DNA of 49,060 nucleotides from an uncultured Afifella sp. (GTDB lineage Bacteria; Pseudomonadota; Alphaproteobacteria; Rhizobiales; Afifellaceae), in contig CAMYKZ010000032.1 of the NCBI GenBank assembly GCA_947259045.1, positions 1 to 49,060 of the forward strand, in the 5' to 3' direction. A program made the position numbers and the translations under genes. Each line of letters begins with the position of its first letter. The stretch's first letter is position 1. The notes under the pieces are model-generated. The model did no database searches. It saw nothing but the letters and a program-made list of their open reading frames with translations, and was not told the DNA's origin. This document shows, piece by piece, positions 1-10,246 of the stretch.

Positions 1-744
1 GTCTCCTACGCTGAAAAACACAACAAGGCGAACGGCGAGGACGGACGCGACGGCCATGCGGAGAATTTCAGCGCCAATTACGGCGTTGAAGGACCGAGTA
101 ACGACAGCGAAATCAACGCTTTGCGGGCGCGCCAGATGCGCAATATGGCGGCCACCCTGCTGCTTGCCCAGGGCACGCCGATGTGGCTTGCCGGCGATGA
201 AACGGGCAACAGCCAGAATGGCAACAATAACGCCTATGCCCAGGATAATGAGACGACCTGGATCAACTGGGCCGGCGGCGAAGACGAGGAGACGTTCTGC
301 CGGTTCGTTGCCCATGCCATGCAGGTCCGCCTGACCGACCCGCTGATCTCGCATCAGCATTTCTTCCACGGCGAGAGCGTTTTGGCGGATGGTGAACGCA
401 ATGTCGCGTGGTTCACGCCCCGCGGAACCGAAAAGACCGAGCAGGACTGGCGCGACAGCCATGCCCGCGCCGTCGCGCTGCGGCTGCAATTGCCCGAACA
501 CAGGCCCGAATACAGGGATGGTCTGGAGACTGCGCGGGCAACCCTGATCCTGCTCAATGCCCATAGCGAGGACATAGACTTCCGCCTGCCGGAACCGCCC
601 GCCGGATTGGGCTGGCAAAAAGTGCTCGACAGCGCTGAGCCGACATTCCGGCCGGACGCAGGAGCCGGGTCTTTCCAACCCGATACCCTTGCTGTTGCCG
701 GGCGCAGCCTGGTCTGCCTTCGCGCGGCAAACCCTCCGTCCTGA
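1..744 (+). CDS. glgX: Glycogen debranching enzyme GlgX, C-terminal part (5' end outside window)
   Basis: The frame is open from base 1 and ends in TGA at 742-744, giving 247 residues of the C-terminal part of an isoamylase-type glycogen debranching enzyme (GH13). GlgX hydrolyses alpha-1,6 branches of glycogen trimmed by phosphorylase, in the cytoplasm. Visible family marks are VSYAEKHN near the start, GTPMWLAGDE, and NGNNNAYAQDN, which are characteristic of the end of the GlgX barrel; the remainder is the beta-sandwich C-terminal domain. The catalytic residues lie upstream of the window. pgm follows 69 nt downstream on the same strand, so the two are probably co-transcribed. Function is secure; the gene is partial only because of the window edge. 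Confidence 0.95.
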   Translation, partial: VSYAEKHNKANGEDGRDGHAENFSANYGVEGPSNDSEINALRARQMRNMAATLLLAQGTPMWLAGDETGNSQNGNNNAYAQDNETTWINWAGGEDEETFCRFVAHAMQVRLTDPLISHQHFFHGESVLADGERNVAWFTPRGTEKTEQDWRDSHARAVALRLQLPEHRPEYRDGLETARATLILLNAHSEDIDFRLPEPPAGLGWQKVLDSAEPTFRPDAGAGSFQPDTLAVAGRSLVCLRAANPPS

Positions 745-2448
<1,704 letters not shown>

Positions 2449-2874
2449 TTACGGGCCGAAGCGCTCACTGCATTCCTGAAGCAGACGAATCCACGGCGTC
2501 GAATGGGTTTACGGACGCCTTTCATCAAGGCGTCACGGGCCTGAATCAACCGGTTCTGAACGCACCCAGGCAACCGGATTCGGGGACTGATTCATTGGCG
2601 ATTCGTCAACTGGATCTGAGAATCCGACCGGGATGTGGCGCCGCTAATCGCCGCAAAGAAATTATTTTTCTGTTTAAATATCAGTCATTTACCTAACGTT
2701 AACCAGCGAAAGTCCGCTTAAATCCTGTATTTTCGCTGCCTAATTTCATGGCATGCGCCTGGCGAATTGTTGCATTGCAACAAAGCCGGTACCGGAATCC
2801 GGCGCACCGCCATACCTTTCGACTGCGGACCAATACTTTCTCCAACCCGGTCCGCATCGAGAAAGGAGTCTCAG
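2449..2874. other. Gene-free stretch between pgm and the DUF1127 gene (426 nt)
   Basis: No convincing coding frame is visible. It contains one perfect hairpin at 2514-2534 and an AT-rich patch at about 2655-2740 that probably includes the promoter of the DUF1127 gene. I could not assign exact -35 and -10 boxes. Confidence 0.6.
2514..2534 (+). terminator. Perfect hairpin 66 nt downstream of pgm
   Basis: GACGCCTT at 2514-2521 pairs exactly with AAGGCGTC at 2527-2534 around a 5-nt loop. No T-run follows, so it may be an mRNA 3'-end protecting hairpin or a weak or factor-dependent terminator rather than a classical intrinsic one. Confidence 0.35.
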
Positions 2875-3204
2875 ATGCTGAAACAATTCAATAAATGGCT
2901 TGAGGTTCGGAAGACCTGCGCCATCCTTGAGGCCAAAAGCGACAGGCAGTTGGCCGATATGGGCATTCACCGCGACGACATCGCCCTCCGGGCCCGCGGC
3001 CTCGACCCTGCCGATCCTGCAGCGCGCGAAACGATGTTTGATCGTGCTGCGAAGACTTTGACGGCCTATTTTGCCGGGCAGAACGAAAAGAAGCGCATCC
3101 AGCGCGAGCTTTCCGCCTACCGTGATGTCGAGCTTGCAGAGATGGGCATCACCCGCGGCGATATTCCGGCGATTGCCCGAGGCGGCGCGATAGCGCAGGC
3201 CTGA
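2875..3204 (+). CDS. DUF1127 protein with two copies of the motif
   Basis: A 109-residue protein starting at the ATG at 2875, placed by GAAAGGAGT just upstream. DUF1127 proteins are usually short (about 45-70 residues) with one arginine/aspartate-rich motif; in some alphaproteobacteria they act in RNA turnover and phosphate or carbon metabolism. Here the motif appears twice, SDRQLADMGIHRDDI at residues 22-36 and RDVELAEMGITRGDI at 83-97, joined by a helical linker. That suggests an internal duplication or fusion. The upstream region is long and AT-rich, consistent with its own promoter. No enzyme motif or signal peptide is seen. DUF1127 assignment is firm; the role here is unknown. Confidence 0.8.
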   Translation: MLKQFNKWLEVRKTCAILEAKSDRQLADMGIHRDDIALRARGLDPADPAARETMFDRAAKTLTAYFAGQNEKKRIQRELSAYRDVELAEMGITRGDIPAIARGGAIAQA

Positions 3205-3290
3205 AACCCATAACATTCAATCCGAGCGGGGCGTCAAGATCCCGGAGCGAAGGGAGGAAGACCGTTTTCAACACGAAAAGGAGGTCTTCC

Positions 3291-3533
3291 ATGTGGCCCT
3301 ACAGTGAAACTGAAGCGCAATGGCTCCGCGCAGAAAACCCCGAGCCGGAAGAAATCACCCCTGAAATGCTCGATGCCTATATCCGCAAGGCGGCGAAGCT
3401 CCGATCGGAAATGATGCTGCACTACATGCTCGTTGTGCCGCAGGCAATCGGCGGCGCCGTTCGGTCGGCCCTCGGGCGGGCAAGCCGCGCGAGCGCCGCG
3501 CAGCGTGCAGCCGGAATGATCAACCAACCGTAA
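3291..3533 (+). CDS. Small hypothetical protein (80 aa) with very strong ribosome-binding site
   Basis: The ATG at 3291 is preceded by AAAAGGAGG at about 3276-3284, close to a perfect Shine-Dalgarno, implying high translation. The 80-residue product begins with a short acidic stretch (WPYSETEAQWLRAENPEPEE), continues as an amphipathic helix with IRKAAKLRSEMM, and ends basic and alanine-rich. No signal peptide or known motif is visible. It lies 86 nt after the DUF1127 gene in the same orientation and could share its transcript. I do not recognise the family; the IRKAAKLR stretch loosely resembles other small alphaproteobacterial stress or membrane-associated proteins, but this is only an impression. 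Confidence 0.65.
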   Translation: MWPYSETEAQWLRAENPEPEEITPEMLDAYIRKAAKLRSEMMLHYMLVVPQAIGGAVRSALGRASRASAAQRAAGMINQP

Positions 3534-3559
3534 AATGAACTGACATTTGCCAGTAGAAT

Positions 3560-3588
3560 CGGCCCCGGGCGGCGCGCCACGGGGCCGG
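3560..3588. terminator. GC-rich hairpin between convergent genes
   Basis: CGGCCCCG at 3560-3567 pairs with CGGGGCCG at about 3580-3587. It sits in the 60-nt gap where the 80-aa gene (plus) and the hydrolase gene (minus) converge, so it may serve both directions. There is no clear T-tract on either side, hence the modest confidence. Confidence 0.4.
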
Positions 3589-3593
3589 TGCGG

Positions 3594-4517
3594 CTAGCCC
3601 CGGTAAACCGGCTCCGGCCGCTCCAGAAAGGCCGCCAGTATCTGATAGACCATCAGGTAATTCTTCTGCTGGAAACTGGCATGCGAGATACCCGGCATGA
3701 CGGTGAATTCCTTGTCGGACACCGGCAGTTTGGCAAAGAACGCCAGCAGGTCCTCCATCCCGGCAATACCGTCATATTCTCCGCGCATGACAATGGTCGG
3801 CACCTTGATGTTTTCAGGATTGACGACCGGCAGGCGGGAACACATGTCGATATAGGTTCCGTTAGGCATCGAATCGTCCAGTGCGGTGATAGCCGCCGCG
3901 AATGCCTCCACGACTTTGTCCTCGACGGTTCCGGGATGATCGCGGGCGAAGATCGACCTGACGAAATCGAGGTCGATCGGCCGCCGGTTGGAGCTGAGAA
4001 ACTGCGGCAGTTTTTTCTTCCGGTCTTCAAGCGTCGGACTGCCTTGCCCGGTCCACACAAACGCATCCAGCGCCAGCCTGCCGACCCGCTCCGGATGACG
4101 CTCGGCAAACAGGGCTGCCCGCAGCGCGCCCGACGATATGCCGTAAAGATGCAGTGGCACGTCACCGCGCAATTGCCTTATGCAGGCGCTCGCCGCCGCC
4201 AGATCATCGGCACCGTTGGCGATATCGCAGGTGATGTCGCGGTGTTTGCCGGATCGGCCGTAACCCTCCATATCGACACACCATGTATCGTACCCGCGCG
4301 CGGCGAACCAGTTCATCACCGAACTGAACGGCCGGCCTTCGACCTGCAGGTCGAAGGTCGGCTGCGAGGCCATCGACGAACCGTGCACGAACAGGATCGT
4401 GCCCTTTTTATCCGTCGGCCGGCCGACATATTTCTCCCACAGGAACAGCCGCACGTCACCCTTGTCTGTCCAGTGCTCTTCGCCAATTACGTCGGTTTCA
4501 CGGGCCATTTCGCTCAC
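3594..4517 (-). CDS. Alpha/beta hydrolase
   Basis: A 307-residue cytoplasmic alpha/beta-hydrolase-fold protein. It starts with GTG at 4517, with AGGAAG 8 nt upstream. Motifs are the oxyanion loop ILFVHGSS (about residue 41), the nucleophile elbow YGISSGA with Ser in G-x-S-x-G, an acid at MRGEYDGI, and a late His in MPGISHASF. The full triad is therefore visible. It is the last gene of the minus-strand set tctC-tctB-tctA-LVIVD-hydrolase, 48 nt after the LVIVD gene, so it probably cleaves an ester or C-C bond in the compound imported by the TctABC system. The substrate cannot be read from sequence. A haloperoxidase- or lipase-like esterase is an alternative label for the same fold. Confidence 0.85.
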   Translation of the reverse strand: MSEMARETDVIGEEHWTDKGDVRLFLWEKYVGRPTDKKGTILFVHGSSMASQPTFDLQVEGRPFSSVMNWFAARGYDTWCVDMEGYGRSGKHRDITCDIANGADDLAAASACIRQLRGDVPLHLYGISSGALRAALFAERHPERVGRLALDAFVWTGQGSPTLEDRKKKLPQFLSSNRRPIDLDFVRSIFARDHPGTVEDKVVEAFAAAITALDDSMPNGTYIDMCSRLPVVNPENIKVPTIVMRGEYDGIAGMEDLLAFFAKLPVSDKEFTVMPGISHASFQQKNYLMVYQILAAFLERPEPVYRG

Positions 4518-4565
4518 TTTTTGATCTTCCTCTCAAATCATTATCGCCTGCCTGGGACCATCCCG

Positions 4566-5837
4566 TCAGGCAGAATATTCCAGAATGTCGAAACCCCTGT
4601 TGCGGTCGATCAGGTAGATCAGGCCGTTTGCATCGACATCGACATCGTTGCTCTGCGGGCTTTTTTCGCCGCCGATCGGTTCGGGGATGAAATGCGCAAC
4701 CTCGCGCGGCTGAAACGGATCGGCCATATCGACGATGCGCAGGCCGCCTGAAAACCAGGCCGCATAAACCAGTGTCCCGTCGAGACGCTCGCAAAACTGA
4801 TGCGCGCCAAAGCGGCCCGGCGCCCGCGACCATGGAGAATCCATTTCGCTGACATCGAATACCGACAGTGCCTGGATATTGTCGTGATCGCTGACGTCGA
4901 AAACCAGCAGGCCGCCATGCAGCCGGCCGGGCGCATGATCATGCTCTTCATCGACCGCAATCGCGATCCGGCGGCCATCGATGCGGTTTGCAAGCGGCAT
5001 GATCGTGTGGGTCGGCTCCGGAAACGGCGGGTGGTAATTGTGCGACGCCACGGTCCTGGGATGGCGGATATCGGCTATATCGATGATGCGGAATCCGGCG
5101 TGCCACACGGCTGCCCAAAGTTCGTCGCCGACACGCATGGCATGGTGCAGCCTGTTTTTGTATCCTGCCCATGTCGGCGTCTCGCCGGCGGCGATGTGCT
5201 GGCCGGGCATGTGCCAGCGCGACACTTGCCTCGGCGTTGCCGGGTCGGCGATATCGTAGATCACCAGGATGTTGCCGAGGTACCCCTCCATTTCCGTGGA
5301 GATATAGGCAAAATTCTCATCCACGTCGAACCGGTGCACACCGAAGCCGAAGGTCTTCTGATAGGCGACCTGACGCGGGTTGCGCGGGTCGGAAATATCG
5401 TAGATCTTGAATCCGCCATCATCATATCCGCGCTCGCGGGCGGCATCGAGCAGCGGGATCTGGTCCGGCTCGACACCGATCTCTGCGGCAAGGTCCCGGT
5501 TGTCCGGCGCCCGGCCAAGGGATTGGGCAAGCGTCTTGCGAAGCGCCGGAAGCCCGGCGCCCTTACGCAGGAAATGTCGATTGTTCTGCTCCACATTGGT
5601 GACCATCAGATCGCCGACAACGCGCACCTTGTGGGTATGGGAAGCGTCGCCGTCCAGCATGATCTGGGCAGCAATCGCCGGATTCACCGGGTCGGAAACA
5701 TCGATGATCGTCGTCCCATAAGGCGGTTTCATGTGACCGATATAGGCGTACCCGTCCTGAACCACGACCTGGCCGCCGCCGGGAATATCGAGATGTCCGA
5801 TACGGCTTATATTGCGCGAAACTGGTCCTTCTTTCAT
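4566..5837 (-). CDS. LVIVD-repeat beta-propeller protein, no signal peptide
   Basis: A 423-residue protein built of repeated units around a core like IIDVSDPVNP. Examples are IIDVSDPVNP, KIYDISDPRNP, VIYDIADPATP, IIDIADIRHP and IVDMADPFQP. This is the LVIVD repeat, predicted to form a beta-propeller. ATG at 5837 is preferred, with an in-frame TTG just before it and ACAGGA upstream. Unlike most LVIVD proteins it has no export signal, so it is predicted cytoplasmic. It lies 26 nt after tctA and before the hydrolase, implying co-expression with a TTT importer. No catalytic residues are recognised. It could be an enzyme or a scaffold for the imported substrate; its function is unknown. Confidence 0.85.
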   Translation of the reverse strand: MKEGPVSRNISRIGHLDIPGGGQVVVQDGYAYIGHMKPPYGTTIIDVSDPVNPAIAAQIMLDGDASHTHKVRVVGDLMVTNVEQNNRHFLRKGAGLPALRKTLAQSLGRAPDNRDLAAEIGVEPDQIPLLDAARERGYDDGGFKIYDISDPRNPRQVAYQKTFGFGVHRFDVDENFAYISTEMEGYLGNILVIYDIADPATPRQVSRWHMPGQHIAAGETPTWAGYKNRLHHAMRVGDELWAAVWHAGFRIIDIADIRHPRTVASHNYHPPFPEPTHTIMPLANRIDGRRIAIAVDEEHDHAPGRLHGGLLVFDVSDHDNIQALSVFDVSEMDSPWSRAPGRFGAHQFCERLDGTLVYAAWFSGGLRIVDMADPFQPREVAHFIPEPIGGEKSPQSNDVDVDANGLIYLIDRNRGFDILEYSA

Positions 5838-5866
5838 CAAGCCGGTCCTGTCTGGTTTTTCATCGT

Positions 5867-7402
5867 TCAGCCCTCTCCGCTGGCGAAGACCGATTGCGCC
5901 GCCTGCGCCCGCTTCCGCCGCGATTTGAGAACCGACGGCAAAACGAGCGTGACGACCAGGGCGACCCAGAGAATGTTCCCCACGGTCGAGGAGAACAATA
6001 CGCTGATATCACCGTCGGCTTTCTGCAGAGATATCAGCATGAACCGTTCCAGCAGCGGGCCGAGGATGACGCCGATCAGGATCGCCGACACATGGTAACC
6101 CGTCTTGCGGGCGATATATCCGAGAATGCCGAAGGCAAACGCCAGATACATGTCGAACATATATTCGCGCGGTACAAAGGAGCCGAGCAGCGTAAAACAG
6201 ATGATCATCGGCGACATGAACGCCGTCGAGACAAGGGTGACCCGCGACATGTAACGCGACAGCGGCATGATGGTGATCGCCATCAGCAGATAGGTGACGA
6301 ACATCGCCATGAAGATGCCGTAGCCGAGATCCGGCCTCTCGGCGAAGAAGCGCGGCCCGGTATTGACCCCTTGATATTGCATCACCACCATCATGATCGC
6401 AGCCGTCGCGCCGCCTGGAATGCCGAGCACCAGCAGCGGGATCAGTGTCCCGGCCGTGACGCCGTTATTGGCGGCTTCCGGCGCGATCAGGCCCTCCGGA
6501 TGCCCTGTCCCGTAGGCTTCCGGCGTTGACGAATAGGTCCGCGACTGCTGATAGGCGACAAACGAGGCAATGCTCGCCCCGGCGCCTGGGATCACGCCGA
6601 TCACCAGCCCGATCAGGCTTGTCCAGGTGACATGCCACCATTTTTTCAACGTCAGGCGGATGCCCGACAGGGTCTGCGCCCAGGAGCCTTTGACGACAGT
6701 TTGCTGGCCGTGTTTCGAAAGGATCGTCTCGCCCTCGATCACCAGAAAGGCCTCCGATATGGCGAACAGGCCGACCAGCGCCGGGATCAGCGGCACACCG
6801 TCATAGAGTTCCAGAAATCCCATCGTGCCGCGCGGCGTGGCATAGACATGGTCGGCGCCGATCGAACCGATCATCAGACCGAAAAATCCGGCGATCAGAC
6901 CCTTCAGCGTATCCTTTGCCGCAATCGAGGCAATCAGCGAGATGCCGAACAGCATCACCACGACCATTTCGACGGAATGCATGATGAAACCGACGCGCGC
7001 CAGCAGCGGCATCGCCATCAGGGCGATCGCGGTGGTTAGCAGGCCGCCCATCGTCGAGGCGGTGAACGAAATTGACAGCGCTTCCTGCCCGCGTCCGTTT
7101 TTGGCCATCGGATATCCGTCGAGCGGCGTTGCCGCAGCCCCGGCCGTGCCTGGAATATTGACCAGGATCGCCGGAATGCCGGCGCCCATGCGCGACGAGC
7201 AATAGAGCGCCACCATGAACACCAGGCCGATTTCAACATCCATCACCAGCGTGAACGGCAACAATACGATGATCGTGTTGGCCGCGCTGAATCCGGGTAT
7301 CGCACCGACGATCAGCCCGAGGAAGATCGACGGGATGATGACCCACCACAGCGACAGGATGTGAAGAAACAGCTGGACGAAAAAGGCGCCGTCGATCTCC
7401 AT
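5867..7402 (-). CDS. tctA: Tripartite tricarboxylate transporter, large membrane subunit TctA
   Basis: A 511-residue, roughly 12-segment membrane protein of the TctA family, the main translocating subunit of TTT secondary importers. Starting at ATG 7402 (MEIDGAFF) gives the normal family length and places it 1 nt after the tctB stop, the usual coupling. Family hallmarks include GAIPGFSAAN near the N-terminus, GIPAILVNIPGTAGAAAT, VIGVIPGAGAS, and VLGIPGGATAAI; the duplicated glycine/proline loops contribute to the substrate site in this family. Upstream in-frame residues to 7480 lie inside tctB and are not needed. The substrate is probably a carboxylate, but the subunit itself does not reveal which one. 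Confidence 0.95.
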   Translation of the reverse strand: MEIDGAFFVQLFLHILSLWWVIIPSIFLGLIVGAIPGFSAANTIIVLLPFTLVMDVEIGLVFMVALYCSSRMGAGIPAILVNIPGTAGAAATPLDGYPMAKNGRGQEALSISFTASTMGGLLTTAIALMAMPLLARVGFIMHSVEMVVVMLFGISLIASIAAKDTLKGLIAGFFGLMIGSIGADHVYATPRGTMGFLELYDGVPLIPALVGLFAISEAFLVIEGETILSKHGQQTVVKGSWAQTLSGIRLTLKKWWHVTWTSLIGLVIGVIPGAGASIASFVAYQQSRTYSSTPEAYGTGHPEGLIAPEAANNGVTAGTLIPLLVLGIPGGATAAIMMVVMQYQGVNTGPRFFAERPDLGYGIFMAMFVTYLLMAITIMPLSRYMSRVTLVSTAFMSPMIICFTLLGSFVPREYMFDMYLAFAFGILGYIARKTGYHVSAILIGVILGPLLERFMLISLQKADGDISVLFSSTVGNILWVALVVTLVLPSVLKSRRKRAQAAQSVFASGEG

Positions 7403-7403
7403 C

Positions 7404-7913
7404 TCAGAACAGCCCCTGCAGGAGATGTTCCACCGGTCCTCGCGGCAGCCGTTTGCCGAACAGCACGATGAATACGCCATAGCCGATGGCTGCCATGATT
7501 ACGGCCGAAACCAGACTGGCGACCGGCCTGCGGCCGCCGCTCAGGAGCAGCATGGACGCGGCAAGAAAAATGAATGTGGCGAGCGTGAAGCCGACCCACG
7601 GCATGGCGATGAAATAGCCTGTGGTCAGCGCAACAAAGGCCACGCGTTTGGCCAGAAGGTTGCGCGGCTCAATGAGATTGGAAAGGCCGAACGTCGCACG
7701 GCCACCGATGATCTCACGGGCAGCAACCCCGAAGAAAAGCAATACCAGGGCAATCAGGACGGAACCGATCATGTAGGCATTGAACTGTGCCGTCCATGGC
7801 GAGTCGATGATCGTGGAAATGTAATAAAGGGTGAACCCGAGAGCCAGGACGGGGACGATCAGTTCACCACCGATCTGGCGCTTCTTGTCGGGTTCGTCGA
7901 TGGGGGATGTCAT
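7404..7913 (-). CDS. tctB: Tripartite tricarboxylate transporter, small membrane subunit TctB
   Basis: A protein of about 169 residues with four predicted membrane segments (around LIVPVLALGFTLYYIS, YMIGSVLIALVLLFF, VAFVALTTGYFIAM and SLVSAVIMAAIGYGVF), the TctB topology. ATG at 7913 is preferred; an in-frame TTG at 7925 would add four residues, and neither has a strong ribosome-binding site. It lies between tctC and tctA. It is the poorly conserved partner of TctA, so assignment rests on size, topology and position. Confidence 0.88.
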   Translation of the reverse strand: MTSPIDEPDKKRQIGGELIVPVLALGFTLYYISTIIDSPWTAQFNAYMIGSVLIALVLLFFGVAAREIIGGRATFGLSNLIEPRNLLAKRVAFVALTTGYFIAMPWVGFTLATFIFLAASMLLLSGGRRPVASLVSAVIMAAIGYGVFIVLFGKRLPRGPVEHLLQGLF

Positions 7914-7948
7914 GGGCCGGTTCAATCTCGGTCAGTGCGAGCGAAGGC

Positions 7949-7977
7949 CGGGAGCACCGGAATATCCGGCCCTCCCG
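7949..7977 (-). promoter_or_regulatory. Intercistronic hairpin between tctC and tctB
   Basis: CGGGAG at 7949-7954 pairs with CTCCCG at 7972-7977, and inside it CCGG pairs with CCGG around AATAT. Hairpins between a solute-receptor gene and its permease genes commonly stabilise the receptor mRNA so that more receptor than permease is made. That role is inferred here. Confidence 0.5.
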
Positions 7978-8003
7978 AGCGACGGTTCAAACACGTCGGG
8001 CTC

Positions 8004-9014
8004 TCAGCTTCCCGTCAGCAGTTTCTTGTAGCGGCCACCAAGCTCCAGCATCGACGCCTTGAATGTCGCGCATTCCTCGACGCCGCCGTAATTGATGTAT
8101 TCCCAATTGCCCTTGGCTTTCAGCACCGACGCCTTGTAATCGGGGTCGTCGAACACCTTGCGGAACGACGTTTGCAGTGCTTCGAACCGGTCGGGGTGAT
8201 TGTCGACCGCAGCCTTGTGGATGCCGAAGGCGCGCGACGACAGCATCGGCGGCAGACTGGTGCCGAAATGGTCATTCATCGTCGGCGCATTGTCGAGCCG
8301 CTCGCCCAGCACATTCTTGTCGTTGAAGACCAGAAGGGTTCTGACCGCATCACCGGCAGACGCCACGGTTCCCGATGTCAGGACACTGAAATCCATCTCC
8401 AGCGTTACAGCGCCGGCGACCGTCTTCTTGCCGCCCGACAGCGGGATCAGGTTGAACTCGGCGCCGGTATGTTCGCCAAGCGCCAGGATGCCGATGGACG
8501 CCGGGTGGGCCAGGCGGCTGGTGCCGACATTCAGCTTGCGCTTCTTGCCTTCGGCAACGATATCGTCGATCGACTGGAGCTTGCTTTCCGAACCGACGAA
8601 CACACAGCCCGGATCCGTGTCGACACGGCCCCAATAGATGTAATCGTCAATATCGAAGCTCGGTTCCTTGACCACCCAGTTCAGAACTTCCGGCCCCATA
8701 TTGCCGAAGATCAGGCTGTAGGCATCGGGCTCGTATTTGCCCATATAGGTCTCATAACCGGCCCGCCCTGATGCACCAGGGAAAAAACCGGGCTCGAAAT
8801 TCGCGTCGAGATGTTTTTTCCAGACGGCGGTAAAGGCGCGCAGATTGCGGTCGGCTCCGCCGCCTTCCCGGGTCGGCACGATGACGTCGATATTGCGCTC
8901 CGGATAACCTGCCGCAAAAGCGGAATTGCTCAATCCGCCAGTGGCGGCGCAAAGCCCTGTCGCGGCGCCCGCCTTTAGCAACCCACGGCGTGAAACTGTC
9001 ATGTTCTTACTCAT
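8004..9014 (-). CDS. tctC: TctC-family solute receptor with Tat signal
   Basis: Periplasmic binding protein of the TTT importer, 336 residues from ATG 9014, with AGGGAG at a good distance upstream. The N-terminus carries a twin-arginine signal, SRRGLLKAGAATG, followed by a hydrophobic run ending SAFAAG, so export is by Tat. The mature part begins with the family form YPERNIDVIVPTREGGGADR, close to the usual VPFAPGGGTD substrate loop but with TREGGG. That change, and the absence of the usual AGG spacing, hints at a non-citrate ligand. It is first in the minus-strand set; 359 nt of upstream DNA should contain the promoter. Function as receptor is secure, ligand unknown. Confidence 0.92.
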   Translation of the reverse strand: MSKNMTVSRRGLLKAGAATGLCAATGGLSNSAFAAGYPERNIDVIVPTREGGGADRNLRAFTAVWKKHLDANFEPGFFPGASGRAGYETYMGKYEPDAYSLIFGNMGPEVLNWVVKEPSFDIDDYIYWGRVDTDPGCVFVGSESKLQSIDDIVAEGKKRKLNVGTSRLAHPASIGILALGEHTGAEFNLIPLSGGKKTVAGAVTLEMDFSVLTSGTVASAGDAVRTLLVFNDKNVLGERLDNAPTMNDHFGTSLPPMLSSRAFGIHKAAVDNHPDRFEALQTSFRKVFDDPDYKASVLKAKGNWEYINYGGVEECATFKASMLELGGRYKKLLTGS

Positions 9015-9373
9015 GATTTGATGTCTCCCTGTGATGTTTTTTTCCGCACCGTTCGCGGCGCAGCATTTTGTTATTATTGGCATTTTCCGGCGATCAGCGC
9101 GGAAAAGTCAAACGAGAGACTAACACGTTTTCGTTTGTCCAAGACCGAACCAATCCTGCGATTGGTTCGAATGGTCGGAGATTATCGAGCACTTGTTTTC
9201 GTTCCGCCAACACCGCGAGACGTCAGACGCCCCATTCATCATCGCATCTGTGGGCAGAACCGGGCCGCCGCCGGAATACTCAAGGCGGATTGAGCAAGAT
9301 TTGCGCTTCGCGCTTCCGAAGACGGTAACTGCTCTTACCGGGCCCATAGGCGCAACCGACCGGCGACATGGGG
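9015..9373. other. Gene-free stretch upstream of tctC (359 nt)
   Basis: No supported gene in either direction. It lies between the end of the TauE/SafE gene and the tctC start, both on the minus strand, so it should contain the tctC promoter. On the minus strand a TTGACT occurs about 100 nt before the start, but I could not find a convincing -10 at 16-18 nt from it. Confidence 0.55.
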
Positions 9374-10123
9374 TCATCGGAATGTCAAGATGCCCTCGAC
9401 AAGCAGCCGGGCCGCGAGCAGGGACAGAATAACTGCAAGCACCTTGTGAAAGATCGCGTCGTTGGTTTTCAGCAGCACCTTCTTGCCGACCAATGTTCCG
9501 GCAAAACCCGAAACGATCATCGCACCGATCAGGCCGAGATAGGGACCGTAGGCAAATCCCAGCAGCCCGAACACGGCAACCTTGACAATATGCTGTGCCA
9601 TTACGCAGGCGGAATGGGTCGCGACATGTTCAAGCCGGCCAAGTTTCAGCGTCTTCACCATCGCCGATACGAAGGTGCCGCTTGCACCAAAGAACATGGT
9701 CAGAAAACTGGACACAACGCCGGTGCCGATCACTGCGAACCGGCCGGCCGCCTTGAGCGTTACGCCCCAGACCGACCACAGGATGAATAAGCCGAGCCCG
9801 ATCTTCAGCACCGACGGCGGCAATTGCACGGCAGTCAGCCCGCCAAGCCCGGCGCCGATCACGCTGCCGGCTACAAACGGCAAAAGGATCGACCGTTCGA
9901 CATGGCGCAGCAGGATCAGTGTCCGTCCGGCGTTGGAGCCGATCTGCACCGCGCCATGCAGGGGAATGATCACCGGCGCCGGCATCAGAACCGCCATGAT
10001 CGCAAGCAGCACGATGCCCCCGCCGATGCCGGCTGCGGCGGAAATGAACGAGGTTATGGCGCTGATGGCGATCAGCGCGAGGCAGATATGCAGGGCCAGT
10101 TCGGGAGGAAACAGATCAATCAT
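9374..10123 (-). CDS. Sulfite exporter TauE/SafE-family membrane protein
   Basis: A 249-residue protein with about eight hydrophobic segments and the TauE/SafE (DUF81) signature glycine-rich motif SAAAGIGGGIVLL near residue 30 and its half-repeat MFFGASGTFVSAM in the second half. The family exports or imports organic anions such as sulfonates, sulfite or sulfoacetate. It lies upstream of tctC on the same strand but is separated by 359 nt, so co-transcription is uncertain. The substrate is unknown. ATG at 10123 is the only good start. Confidence 0.9.
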   Translation of the reverse strand: MIDLFPPELALHICLALIAISAITSFISAAAGIGGGIVLLAIMAVLMPAPVIIPLHGAVQIGSNAGRTLILLRHVERSILLPFVAGSVIGAGLGGLTAVQLPPSVLKIGLGLFILWSVWGVTLKAAGRFAVIGTGVVSSFLTMFFGASGTFVSAMVKTLKLGRLEHVATHSACVMAQHIVKVAVFGLLGFAYGPYLGLIGAMIVSGFAGTLVGKKVLLKTNDAIFHKVLAVILSLLAARLLVEGILTFR

Positions 10124-10246
10124 GAAGCACTTGCGGAATGGTTAGACTTGTTATTAACAGAACGGCAACCGATGCACTGACAAATTCAGCAGGTATTGAA
10201 GTCCGGCTGTGAAACGTCACCCCGGATCCCGGAAAGGCGGTCACCG

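Noticed and set aside
3588..4751. 387-codon plus-strand frame opposite the alpha/beta hydrolase
   Set aside because: The minus strand encodes a hydrolase with complete catalytic triad; the plus frame has no family features.
7425..8771. 448-codon plus-strand frame across tctB and tctC
   Set aside because: It runs antisense over two recognisable genes and their gap, with random-looking composition.
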